Shown one piece after another: positions 1-5,127 of a stretch of DNA of 5,127 bases; position 1 is the first letter of the stretch, and every line of letters begins with the position of its first letter. The position numbers and the translations under genes were made by a program. The stretch is from the NCBI GenBank assembly GCA_031273285.1, contig JAISSE010000321.1, positions 1 through 5,127 of the forward strand, written 5' to 3'. Source of the DNA: Prevotellaceae bacterium (lineage in GTDB: Bacteria > Bacteroidota > Bacteroidia > Bacteroidales > UBA932). Under the pieces are notes generated by a model. The model searched no databases, was not told where the DNA came from, and saw only the letters and a list, made by a program, of their open reading frames with translations.

Positions 1-1385
1 ACATACAGGAAAATATCCAGTTGCTGATTTTTCCATTCATGCAAAGGTTCGACCGTGAAATAAGCGGCAAGAGTTATCATCGAATCTTTAATATTCATGT
101 CATAATCAATATTTTCGGCATACCGGAGATTCATATGTCCGGATCTTCCCCGCCACTTTTTCACGATTTTCAGCTTTGCGCTTCTGTCGTCGCTTTTGCG
201 GATATACACGCTCGGTTTCCCGTAAAAACGGCTGTTTGCCATGTCGCGATATATTTCAAACGGGTTGTCCGATATTTCCGGTATTCCCGGTGCCGACGGC
301 TTCAGGTTCAGATATATTGTATCGGCTGTGTTCAGATGCATCCATTTGTTGACCCGATTATAATGAAAGAAACCTATGGCATCGCGGACAGGCGTCATCA
401 TTGTTACCGGAATGATTAAAATCCAGATTATCAACAAAACGACATGCAGCGCCACATGTTTCACTTTCGTTCCCGCGATTATTTTGATTCCCCAGAACAG
501 ACAGGCGCCAACGGTCATTGCTATGAACAGAATCGTGCAAACCGTTAACATCATGCGTGATGCCGGAGAAAAGACATGCGCCAAAAATACGTTGAAAGGA
601 GAGATATTCCATTCCATTTCGTTTGTAAAAACATACGTCAAATCGTGGAACAGAAACAGACCGAAACACGACAAACCTATGCCTGTTCCGGTAAGACACA
701 GGAATATTCCGACAATGACACGGATAACTTTCCATATGATTTGCAGCGGATAACTCGTCGTTCCGTCGGTTTCGCCGGCAAATCGATCGGGCGACCGTCT
801 CGAATCGGGCGAAGACATATTTTCCCTGATACTTCTTTCGATATTGCCGATATTGACCGGCTGCCCCTGCATTTCAAGTTTTTGCGCTGTGGTTCTTGCC
901 GCGGGAATGATTATCCACAGCACAATATATACCAAAATCGAAATTCCGTAAAACCAGAAGGCGATGAAAAACAGCAGACGCACAAGAATTACGTTTATTT
1001 CCAGCCATGCGGCAACACCTGCACACACGCCCCCCAGAATACGCCGGTCGGGATTCCGGTACAGCCGTCCGGCGGATTTCTTCCGGTTGCCGTGGAAGTG
1101 AGTGTTTTCGCCGCCGCTTTCCGAATCCGCAATATCCTCCGGAGTGCCGAGCGTTCGGATTGCATTCAGTACATCCGCGTTCGTAATCACCTGCGCCACT
1201 CCTCCCGCGCGCTCGGCAAACAGTTCGGCAATACGGGCTTCGATATCCGCAATAATCTCGTTGCCGCCCTGTTCGTGTTCAAAATATTTATACAGCGAAT
1301 CCAGATAATCGTTCAGACTGCTGTAGGCGTCATCATCGATACTGAACACAATACCGTTGATGCTGATAGTTTCTACTCGTTTCAT
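1..1385 (-). CDS. PspC-domain multi-pass membrane protein, long form (C-terminus off the window)
   Basis: An open frame runs from the ATG at 1385 leftwards to base 1 without a stop, giving 461 residues of an incomplete protein. Residues 1-85 form a soluble N-terminal domain (MKRVETISINGIVFSIDDDA, then an acidic helix with DIEARIAELF near 48-56). Residues about 106-163 are a PspC domain (LYRNPDRRILGGVCAGVAAW followed by hydrophobic segments and a VLWIIIP end). Three further hydrophobic segments lie near 221-246, 279-303 and 309-330. The rest, from about 331 on, is polar, beta-rich and probably outside the cytoplasmic membrane. PspC proteins are inner-membrane sensors or effectors of envelope stress; long Bacteroidetes members combine PspC with extra membrane segments and a C-terminal beta domain. 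The gene begins 6 bases after the padR-like stop, so it is almost certainly the last known gene of the operon. Its exact signal or partner cannot be told from sequence. Confidence 0.9.
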   Translation of the reverse strand, partial: MKRVETISINGIVFSIDDDAYSSLNDYLDSLYKYFEHEQGGNEIIADIEARIAELFAERAGGVAQVITNADVLNAIRTLGTPEDIADSESGGENTHFHGNRKKSAGRLYRNPDRRILGGVCAGVAAWLEINVILVRLLFFIAFWFYGISILVYIVLWIIIPAARTTAQKLEMQGQPVNIGNIERSIRENMSSPDSRRSPDRFAGETDGTTSYPLQIIWKVIRVIVGIFLCLTGTGIGLSCFGLFLFHDLTYVFTNEMEWNISPFNVFLAHVFSPASRMMLTVCTILFIAMTVGACLFWGIKIIAGTKVKHVALHVVLLIIWILIIPVTMMTPVRDAIGFFHYNRVNKWMHLNTADTIYLNLKPSAPGIPEISDNPFEIYRDMANSRFYGKPSVYIRKSDDRSAKLKIVKKWRGRSGHMNLRYAENIDYDMNIKDSMITLAAYFTVEPLHEWKNQQLDIFLY

Positions 1386-1391
1386 TTTATG

Positions 1392-1724
1392 CTATTTATT
1401 CGTGTTACGCAATTTATTTACGGAATCGACAAGTTCTTTCCACGAAATATCCATATCGTTCAGAAACCGTTTGCCTTCCTCCGTTATGGAATAGTATTTT
1501 CGCGGCGGACCCTGGGTCGATTCTTCCCACCGGTACGACAGTAATCCGGCATTTTTCTGCCGTGTCAGCAAAGGATACAAAGTGCCTTCGACGATTATCA
1601 TCTTCACTTCTTTCAGTCGGTTAATAATGTCGGAAGCATAAGCATCGCCGTCGGACAGCACGGAAAGAATGCAGTATTCCAGCGTTCCCTTCCGCATTTG
1701 CGCCCTTGCATTCTCTATATTCAT
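1392..1724 (-). CDS. PadR-family transcriptional regulator
   Basis: A 110-residue protein, the usual size of a small PadR regulator without a long C-terminal domain. The winged helix-turn-helix covers about residues 10-95: the first helix follows MRKGTLEYCILSVL, the recognition region includes EGTLYPLLTRQKNAGLL (46-62), and the wing carries the typical R/K-YY-IT pattern (PPRKYYSITEEGKRFL). PadR proteins are dimeric DNA-binding repressors, often controlling their own operon, with the final helix used for dimer contacts. The ATG at 1724 overlaps the stop of the upstream short PspC gene by four bases (ATGA), implying translational coupling, and the long PspC gene follows after 6 bases. In Bacteroidetes, PadR genes are commonly paired with PspC genes, so regulation of this operon is the natural role (inference). 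The inducing signal is unknown. Confidence 0.93.
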   Translation of the reverse strand: MNIENARAQMRKGTLEYCILSVLSDGDAYASDIINRLKEVKMIIVEGTLYPLLTRQKNAGLLSYRWEESTQGPPRKYYSITEEGKRFLNDMDISWKELVDSVNKLRNTNK

Positions 1725-2152
1725 AACAGTTTACGCCTTTCATATTTGGGAGTAACAATCCACATGACAATATAAACCCAAAAACCCATGGTCAGGGTGA
1801 AGAAAAAAGAGACGACAAACACAATTCGGACAACCACAGGGTCAATATCGAAATAGTCGCCCAAACCCGCACATACACCGGCAATTATCCTGTTTTCGGG
1901 CTGCCGGTACAGTTTTTTGACGGGTCGGGTGTCGGACAGCGAAAAACCCAGTCTGCTGCACACTTCGAGTACATCCGTCAGGGTAATGACAATTTTGCTG
2001 CCGGTCAGTTTGCGCTCGAAATGATCTGCCAGCTGTTTTTCGACCTCATTTCTTGGTCTCTGATTTGCCGACAAACCGTTCAGGGCATCGTATCCGTCCT
2101 CTTCGATTTGAAAAATTCTGCCGGCTAAATGTACCGATATCACACGTTTCAT
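1721..2152 (-). CDS. Short PspC-domain protein, first gene of the operon
   Basis: A 143-residue protein with a cytoplasmic N-terminal part (1-78) and one PspC domain (79-137). The PspC domain shows LYRQPENRIIAGVCAGLGDYF, then two hydrophobic stretches (about 107-121 and 123-134) ending in VTPKYERRK, a positive tail. The N-terminus (MKRVISVHLAGRIFQIEEDG) matches the start of the long PspC protein in the same operon, and the ITLTDVLEV segment near 56-64 aligns with ITNADVLNA of the long protein, so the two are paralogues; the short one lacks the extra membrane segments and outer domain. The start at 2152 is preferred because it gives this shared N-terminus. The gene is first behind a good Bacteroidetes -7 element. 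The role is probably membrane-stress sensing or modulation of the longer partner (inference). Confidence 0.9.
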   Translation of the reverse strand: MKRVISVHLAGRIFQIEEDGYDALNGLSANQRPRNEVEKQLADHFERKLTGSKIVITLTDVLEVCSRLGFSLSDTRPVKKLYRQPENRIIAGVCAGLGDYFDIDPVVVRIVFVVSFFFTLTMGFWVYIVMWIVTPKYERRKLL

Positions 2153-2190
2153 AATAATTTATATTAAAAATTAAACACTAAAATTTTATG

Positions 2191-2198
2191 CAAAGATA
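2191..2198 (-). promoter_or_regulatory. Bacteroidetes -7 promoter element for the PspC-PadR-PspC operon
   Basis: On the minus strand the bases read TATCTTTG, an exact match to the TAnnTTTG consensus of the primary Bacteroidetes sigma factor. It lies about 38 bases before the ATG at 2152, leaving a short A/T-rich leader. A convincing -33 TTTG is not visible at the usual spacing; the candidate operator occupies that area instead, which would suit a promoter under strong regulation. Confidence 0.6.
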
Positions 2199-2213
2199 TA
2201 TATTTTTTTCAGT

Positions 2214-2230
2214 ACTATGTATAACATGGT
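2214..2230. promoter_or_regulatory. Candidate PadR operator (imperfect inverted repeat)
   Basis: The sequence ACTATGT-ATA-ACATGGT is an inverted repeat with 7-base arms, one mismatch and a 3-base centre. Its inner ATGT/ACAT halves resemble the ATGT...ACAT boxes described for PadR proteins, though known boxes often have wider spacing (about 8 bases). It starts 15 bases upstream of the operon's -7 element, so a bound dimer would cover the -33 region. Assignment to the PadR protein encoded here is inference from position and motif. Confidence 0.4.
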
Positions 2231-2259
2231 ATTTTTTTTCAAAAAAAATTAAAAATACC
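2228..2259. repeat. A/T-rich inverted repeat in the divergent control region
   Basis: GGTATTTTT at 2228-2236 is the exact reverse complement of AAAAATACC at 2251-2259, with a 14-base A/T-rich spacer. It overlaps the right end of the candidate operator and lies midway between the two divergent -7 elements. It could be a second regulator site or simply a product of the long T and A runs; the GGTA/TACC ends make it slightly better than chance. Confidence 0.35.
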
Positions 2260-2270
2260 GGCATTGTGGT

Positions 2271-2285
2271 ATTTCAAATTGAAAT
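2271..2285. promoter_or_regulatory. Perfect 15-base palindrome upstream of the methyltransferase promoter
   Basis: ATTTCAA-A-TTGAAAT has 7-base arms around a single central A. It ends 8 bases before the plus-strand -7 element, covering the place where the -33 contact would be (TTTC at 2272-2275 is a one-mismatch version of TTTG, 18 bases from the -7 element). A transcription factor site for the methyltransferase gene is plausible. Which regulator would bind is not evident; its half-sites differ from those of the candidate PadR operator. Confidence 0.4.
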
Positions 2286-2293
2286 TTATGCCG

Positions 2294-2301
2294 TACCTTT
2301 G
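2294..2301 (+). promoter_or_regulatory. Bacteroidetes -7 promoter element for the methyltransferase gene
   Basis: TACCTTTG fits TAnnTTTG exactly and lies 71 bases before the ATG at 2373, giving an untranslated leader of roughly 65 bases. The -33 element is weak. The lipoprotein gene downstream may share this promoter, because only 27 bases separate it from the methyltransferase gene. Confidence 0.6.
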
Positions 2302-2372
2302 TGCGTGTAAATCAAGCGATACGATTCGCATAACATTTTTACAGTCAGATTTATAGCGGAATATTGCAGAGT

Positions 2373-3218
2373 ATGGATAAAGCAAATATCGGAAAATACA
2401 TCAACCGAGTCATTCAGGGCGATTGTCTGGAGGTCATGCCGGATATACCCGACAAATCAATTGATATGATTCTCTGCGATTTGCCTTATGGGACAACGCA
2501 AAACAAATGGGATTCGGTTATCGACCTGCCGAAGCTGTGGAAGGAATACGGGCGGGTTATCAAGGATAACGGCGTGATTGCCCTGACTGCGCAGGGTCTG
2601 TTTACTGCCAGACTGATACTGAGCAACGAAAAATGGTTCAGATACAAAATTGTCTGGATAAAATCCAAATCGACGAATTTTCTGAACGCCGGCAAACAAC
2701 CGCTTCGCAAACACGAGGATATATGTATTTTCTACAAACGGCAGCCGACCTACAACCCTCAAATGACAAACGGGGAAGCATACGATAAAAAGATTCGAAA
2801 AGACCAGTATACCGACAGTTACGGAGATTTCAAGCCCTGTCGCGTCAGAAGCGACGGCGAACGTTATCCCAATGATGTCGTTTGCTTTGAAGAACAGCAG
2901 CAAAGCGATGATTTTGTATACTTTAAAACGGCGGAATCGGAAGGACCGGTTTATCATCCGACACAAAAACCCGTCGAACTTGGCAGATATTTAATCCGTA
3001 CCTTCACAAATCGGGGAGATATTGTTTTGGACAATGCCTGCGGCAGCGGCAGTTTTCTGCTTTCCGCAATGCTGGAAGGAAGACGGTATGTGGGGATTGA
3101 AAAAAACGAAGACGCTGTTTTGCATAAAGTGCAACATGTTGATTATATGGAAATATGCGACGGCAGGATAAGAGAGACACAGCGGAGATTGTCGGAAAAT
3201 ATGTGTTTAACAGAATGA
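2373..3218 (+). CDS. Solitary DNA amino-methyltransferase, beta class (N6-adenine or N4-cytosine)
   Basis: A 281-residue protein that transfers a methyl group from S-adenosylmethionine to an exocyclic amino group in DNA. The motif order is that of the beta class: catalytic motif IV DLPYG at 36-40, a central region of about 100-190 likely to hold target recognition (including FLNAGKQPLRKHE), HPTQKPVEL at 195-203, then the cofactor motif I LDNACGSGSF at 219-228 and GIEKNE at 241-246. DLPY rather than SPPY favours adenine, but this is not decisive. All core motifs are intact, so it should be active. The ATG at 2373 is chosen over a TTG three codons earlier. No restriction endonuclease or specificity subunit is next to it; the neighbours are envelope genes. 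The closest resemblance I recall is to phage-type and other solitary methyltransferases, suggesting acquisition or a regulatory role (inference). The target site cannot be read from the sequence. Confidence 0.92.
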   Translation: MDKANIGKYINRVIQGDCLEVMPDIPDKSIDMILCDLPYGTTQNKWDSVIDLPKLWKEYGRVIKDNGVIALTAQGLFTARLILSNEKWFRYKIVWIKSKSTNFLNAGKQPLRKHEDICIFYKRQPTYNPQMTNGEAYDKKIRKDQYTDSYGDFKPCRVRSDGERYPNDVVCFEEQQQSDDFVYFKTAESEGPVYHPTQKPVELGRYLIRTFTNRGDIVLDNACGSGSFLLSAMLEGRRYVGIEKNEDAVLHKVQHVDYMEICDGRIRETQRRLSENMCLTE

Positions 3219-3245
3219 TTATCAATATTTAAATTAAAATACAAG

Positions 3246-4397
3246 ATGAAAAAGATTTTTTTATTTATGACAGTGTGTGCAACGGCACTGATTTTCGCAG
3301 GATGCGAACAGAAAATTGCGGATAATGCATACGTGCTGAAGGGGCAATTAGGTATCGATGCCCCGGTTAAGGTGTATCTCGTGGTGCGCAGCGCTTCGGG
3401 AGAGAAATTTGATTCGGTTGTGGTAACAAACAAAGCCTTTGAGTTTAATGGCGAAGTAACCAGACCTTTATCGGCGATGATTGTAGTCAATTACGACACC
3501 GCCGCCAACTTTTCCCGAGCGCTTCGCGACAGGATTTCGCTCTATATCGAGCAGGGTAAAATCACCGTCAGGAGCAGCGATTCCGTCAAAAACGCGGTGA
3601 TTAAGTCTCCCGTCAACGACGACGCCGGAAAATGGACGGCAAACGTCAAGCCGTTGAGAGAGTTCCGAACCGAACTGGGCAAAGAATGGCGAACATTCTC
3701 GCAAAACGCAACATTATCGCCCGAAGAAAAGGAATCTCAACAGAAAATCCTTGAGAGTAAATTCGATTCCTTATCAAAGGTCGAAAAAAAACTGGCTGTC
3801 GATTTCATCAAGGCGAAGCCCGATTCGTATTATGCTCTGCACGCTCTGTTCGCTTCCGTCGTCGGCTATTCTCCCGAATGGAACGAAGCGCAGGAGATTT
3901 TCGATTTATTTTCGGAAAAATTGCAGGCTACGGAACTTGGGAAAGAGATTCAGGAAAGGATAGCCAAATGGAAGGCTACAAGTATCGGCAGCATCGCGCC
4001 CAATTTCGTTCAAAACGATTCGACGAACAATCCGGTGAAACTGTCCGATTTTCGCGGTCAATACGTGCTGATTGATTTCTGGGCTTCGTGGTGCGGTCCC
4101 TGCCGTCAGGAAAATCCGAATGTGGTCAAGGCATTTCATGCTTTTAAGGATAAGGGATTTACCATTTTAGGCGTATCGCTGGATGAGAATCGCGACAAAT
4201 GGCTTCAGGCAATTGCGCAGGACGGGCTTGAATGGGCGCATGTTTCCGACCTCAAAGGCTGGAACAGCGAAGCCGCCGCTCTCTACGGAGTACGGGCTAT
4301 CCCCGCTAATTTTCTGCTTGATAAGGATGGTAAAATCGTAGAAAAAAATCTGCGCGGCGAAGCGCTGTCGGAAACGCTCGCCAAATATCTCGATTGA
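3246..4397 (+). CDS. TlpA/ResA-like thioredoxin-fold lipoprotein with N-terminal DUF4369-type domain
   Basis: A 383-residue exported thiol-disulfide protein. Residues 1-20 are a lipoprotein signal (MKK, hydrophobic core, FAGC with the lipidated cysteine at 20; Phe at -3 is a less usual lipobox residue). Residues about 27-130 look like the DUF4369 beta domain common in Bacteroidetes (YVLKGQLG...FEFNGEV...LYIEQGKITV). A charged helical linker spans about 130-245. The C-terminal thioredoxin domain begins near IGSIAPNF (247-254) and carries WCGPC with cysteines 283 and 286, and the cis-proline at 353 in AIPANF. Such proteins reduce disulfides in periplasmic targets such as apocytochromes or folding clients, tethered to a membrane. 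The gene lies 27 bases after the methyltransferase gene with no clear promoter of its own, so read-through is likely. No cytochrome maturation or DsbD-like partner is nearby; the substrate is unknown. Confidence 0.93.
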   Translation: MKKIFLFMTVCATALIFAGCEQKIADNAYVLKGQLGIDAPVKVYLVVRSASGEKFDSVVVTNKAFEFNGEVTRPLSAMIVVNYDTAANFSRALRDRISLYIEQGKITVRSSDSVKNAVIKSPVNDDAGKWTANVKPLREFRTELGKEWRTFSQNATLSPEEKESQQKILESKFDSLSKVEKKLAVDFIKAKPDSYYALHALFASVVGYSPEWNEAQEIFDLFSEKLQATELGKEIQERIAKWKATSIGSIAPNFVQNDSTNNPVKLSDFRGQYVLIDFWASWCGPCRQENPNVVKAFHAFKDKGFTILGVSLDENRDKWLQAIAQDGLEWAHVSDLKGWNSEAAALYGVRAIPANFLLDKDGKIVEKNLRGEALSETLAKYLD

Positions 4398-4419
4398 GCG
4401 AAACAGCGCGCGCGTATTA

Positions 4420-4465
4420 CGGATTTGCACGGATTTGACACAGGTCGAAAATCCGTGCAAATTTG
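4420..4465 (+). terminator. Strong hairpin just after the lipoprotein gene, probable terminator or REP-like repeat
   Basis: ATTTGCACGGATTT at 4423-4436 is a perfect 14-base reverse complement of 4449-4462, enclosing a 12-base loop. In RNA, two G-U pairs and a C-G pair extend the stem to 4420-4465. It starts 23 bases after the stop at 4397 and is followed by TTT, a weak U-tract. The left arm also contains two tandem ACGGATTTG copies (4419-4427 and 4429-4437). It may end transcription, protect the mRNA 3' end, or be one member of a dispersed ATCCGTGCAAAT-type repeat family. Confidence 0.6.
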
Positions 4466-4523
4466 TTTAGAAACGCGAAATAAAAAACATATAACAGTCT
4501 GTTATTTGCCCTTTGTGAACTTT

Positions 4524-4621
4524 GACTGCGTCGAACTTACGTTTGTGCCTTTCTTTGCGCCCTTTGTGTTAAAAATTCAAACACAAAGAACACTAAGGTT
4601 TCACAAAGATCACTAAGTTAT
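4524..4621. repeat. Intergenic repeat cassette 1 (forward arm then inverted arm)
   Basis: The forward arm (4524-4574) contains the core CGAACTTACGTTTG (4532-4545) and ends in CTTTGTGTTAAAA. It is followed by a reverse-oriented part with two 20-base tandem units beginning CACAAAGA (4582-4601 and 4602-4621; 17 of 20 bases the same). CTTTGTGTT at 4562-4570 pairs exactly with 4580-4588 around a 9-base loop, so the junction can fold. No frame here resembles a protein. The forward arm recurs in cassette 2 with one gap and scattered changes. Confidence 0.7.
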
Positions 4622-4655
4622 TTATTCCGTATCCCTTAAGGAAGCGGAGAGCGGG

Positions 4656-4684
4656 AAAAGGCTGTCTCGAAAGAGATACTTTTT
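4656..4684. terminator. Terminator-like hairpin with GAAA loop
   Basis: TGTCTC (4663-4668) pairs with GAGATA (4673-4678) through one G-U pair around a GAAA tetraloop. Outer bases AAAAG (4656-4660) and CTTTT (4679-4683) pair as well, leaving GC (4661-4662) as a bulge. The A-run before and T-run after allow intrinsic termination in either direction, suiting the convergent position between the plus-strand lipoprotein gene and the minus-strand barrel gene. It sits between the two repeat cassettes. Confidence 0.45.
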
Positions 4685-4685
4685 A

Positions 4686-4807
4686 AACGCAAAGGGCGCA
4701 GGGAATTTTCGCAAGGGGCGCAGGGGGAATAGTCGGCGATATAAACTTGCGCCCTTTGGCTACGCCGAACTTACGTTTGCAGTTTCTTTGCAACCTTTGC
4801 GTTAAAA
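4686..4807. repeat. Intergenic repeat cassette 2 (inverted arm then forward arm)
   Basis: Two 22-base tandem units, beginning CGCAAAGGGCGCAGGG (4688) and CGCAAGGGGCGCAGGG (4710), form the reverse-oriented part. A forward arm at 4758-4807 repeats that of cassette 1, sharing the exact 14-base core at 4766-4779. Inverted pairs inside the cassette are AACGCAAAGG (4686-4695) with 4794-4803, and CAAAGGGCGCA (4690-4700) with 4748-4758, so the cassette can fold in competing ways. This is the same repeat family with CGC in place of CAC. It lies 35 bases past the stop of the barrel gene. Confidence 0.7.
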
Positions 4808-4842
4808 CAGACTTTTGTCTCCCAATGATTTTGTAATCACCG

Positions 4843-5127
4843 TTATTTGCCGAAAGAATAACATATTCCCAAACCCGGCGCAAGATAAATCGGATTAATA
4901 TCCAGACCAATCACCGTATTCACGTCAAACCTGAAACTTAGGTTGGGATATGAGTTGAAAGGCTTTACTTCAACTCCGACCGGAAACACAAGCGACAGAC
5001 GCCGACCGATCATCATGCCTGTCCCCGCATATAATTTGTAACTGTTTTTGGTTAAAAAGTTTGCGCGAACAGTTACTTCGGGAGAGAACTCTGTGAAGGA
5101 ATCCAGTGAAGAATAAAAATATACATC
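4843..5127 (-). CDS. C-terminal end of a probable outer-membrane beta-barrel protein (start off the window)
   Basis: On the minus strand a frame is open from the right edge to a TAA at 4843-4845, giving 94 residues with no start inside the window. The residues alternate polar and non-polar in short runs (for example FSPEVTVRANFL, YKLYAGTGMMIGRRLSLVFPVG, LSFRFDVNTVIGLDI), as in antiparallel membrane beta-strands, with NP/NS turns. It ends with LAPGLGICYSFGK; a closing strand with an aromatic near the C-terminus is typical of outer-membrane proteins. The protein would therefore sit in the outer membrane, function unknown. It is convergent with the lipoprotein gene, separated by the repeat region. 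A frame in another register over the same bases, starting near 4910, lacks such a pattern. A soluble beta-rich protein is the main alternative. Confidence 0.75.
   Translation of the reverse strand, partial: DVYFYSSLDSFTEFSPEVTVRANFLTKNSYKLYAGTGMMIGRRLSLVFPVGVEVKPFNSYPNLSFRFDVNTVIGLDINPIYLAPGLGICYSFGK

Noticed and set aside
576..1544. A 322-residue plus-strand open frame
   Set aside because: It lies opposite the long PspC gene and part of the PadR gene, both with clear family motifs. Its translation is rich in R, H, F and Q with no domain pattern and crosses a gene junction, so it is an antisense shadow.
2364..2372. A TTG start three codons upstream of the methyltransferase ATG
   Set aside because: The extra residues carry no family signal, and the ATG at 2373 gives the normal short lead before the conserved region.
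2457..2966. A 169-residue minus-strand open frame
   Set aside because: It is fully antisense to the methyltransferase, whose motifs IV and I are intact; the translation has no recognisable pattern.
3143..3490. A 115-residue minus-strand frame across the methyltransferase-lipoprotein junction
   Set aside because: It is antisense to two well-supported genes, including the lipoprotein signal peptide, and has no recognisable features.
4524..4807. A possible CRISPR array from the short repeats
   Set aside because: The units are directly adjacent with no unique spacers, there are only two per cassette, orientation is mirrored and no cas gene is present.
4683..4910. A 75-residue minus-strand frame starting inside the barrel gene
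   Set aside because: It is out of register with the barrel-like frame, runs through the repeat cassette and shows no protein pattern.

Overview
The window looks like chromosomal DNA of a Bacteroidota (Bacteroidetes) bacterium, probably of the Bacteroidales type. The reasons are: two matches to the Bacteroidetes -7 promoter element TAnnTTTG; A/T-rich leaders without Shine-Dalgarno sequences; a PspC protein with the N-terminal extension typical of this phylum; a DUF4369-type thioredoxin lipoprotein; and intergenic CACAAAG / CGCAAAG-type repeats. No species can be named from the sequence.

Layout. (1) Positions 1-2152, minus strand: a tight three-gene operon, transcribed right to left, made of a short PspC-domain membrane protein, a PadR-family repressor (4-base ATGA overlap) and a long multi-pass PspC-domain protein (6-base gap) that runs off the left edge. 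(2) Positions 2153-2372: an A/T-rich divergent control region with one -7 promoter element for each direction and several inverted repeats. One of these, ACTATGT-ATA-ACATGGT, is a good candidate operator for the PadR protein. (3) Positions 2373-3218, plus strand: a beta-class DNA amino-methyltransferase with no restriction enzyme beside it. (4) Positions 3246-4397, plus strand: a TlpA/ResA-like thioredoxin-fold lipoprotein. (5) Positions 4398-4842: a non-coding convergent region with a strong hairpin just after the lipoprotein gene, two related repeat cassettes in mirrored order, and a terminator-like GAAA-loop hairpin between them. (6) Positions 4843-5127, minus strand: the C-terminal end of what looks like an outer-membrane beta-barrel protein whose start lies beyond the right edge.

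How the genes fit together. The left operon is most simply read as a self-regulated envelope-stress module: PadR would repress the operon and the two PspC proteins would act in or at the inner membrane. The lipoprotein and the barrel protein are also envelope proteins, but nothing shows that they belong to the same pathway. The methyltransferase stands apart and may have been acquired as a solitary gene. No RNA gene, CRISPR array, transposase or integrase was seen. The most interesting points are the PspC-PadR-PspC arrangement with its paralogous N-termini, the candidate operator, the solitary methyltransferase, and the mirrored repeat cassettes.
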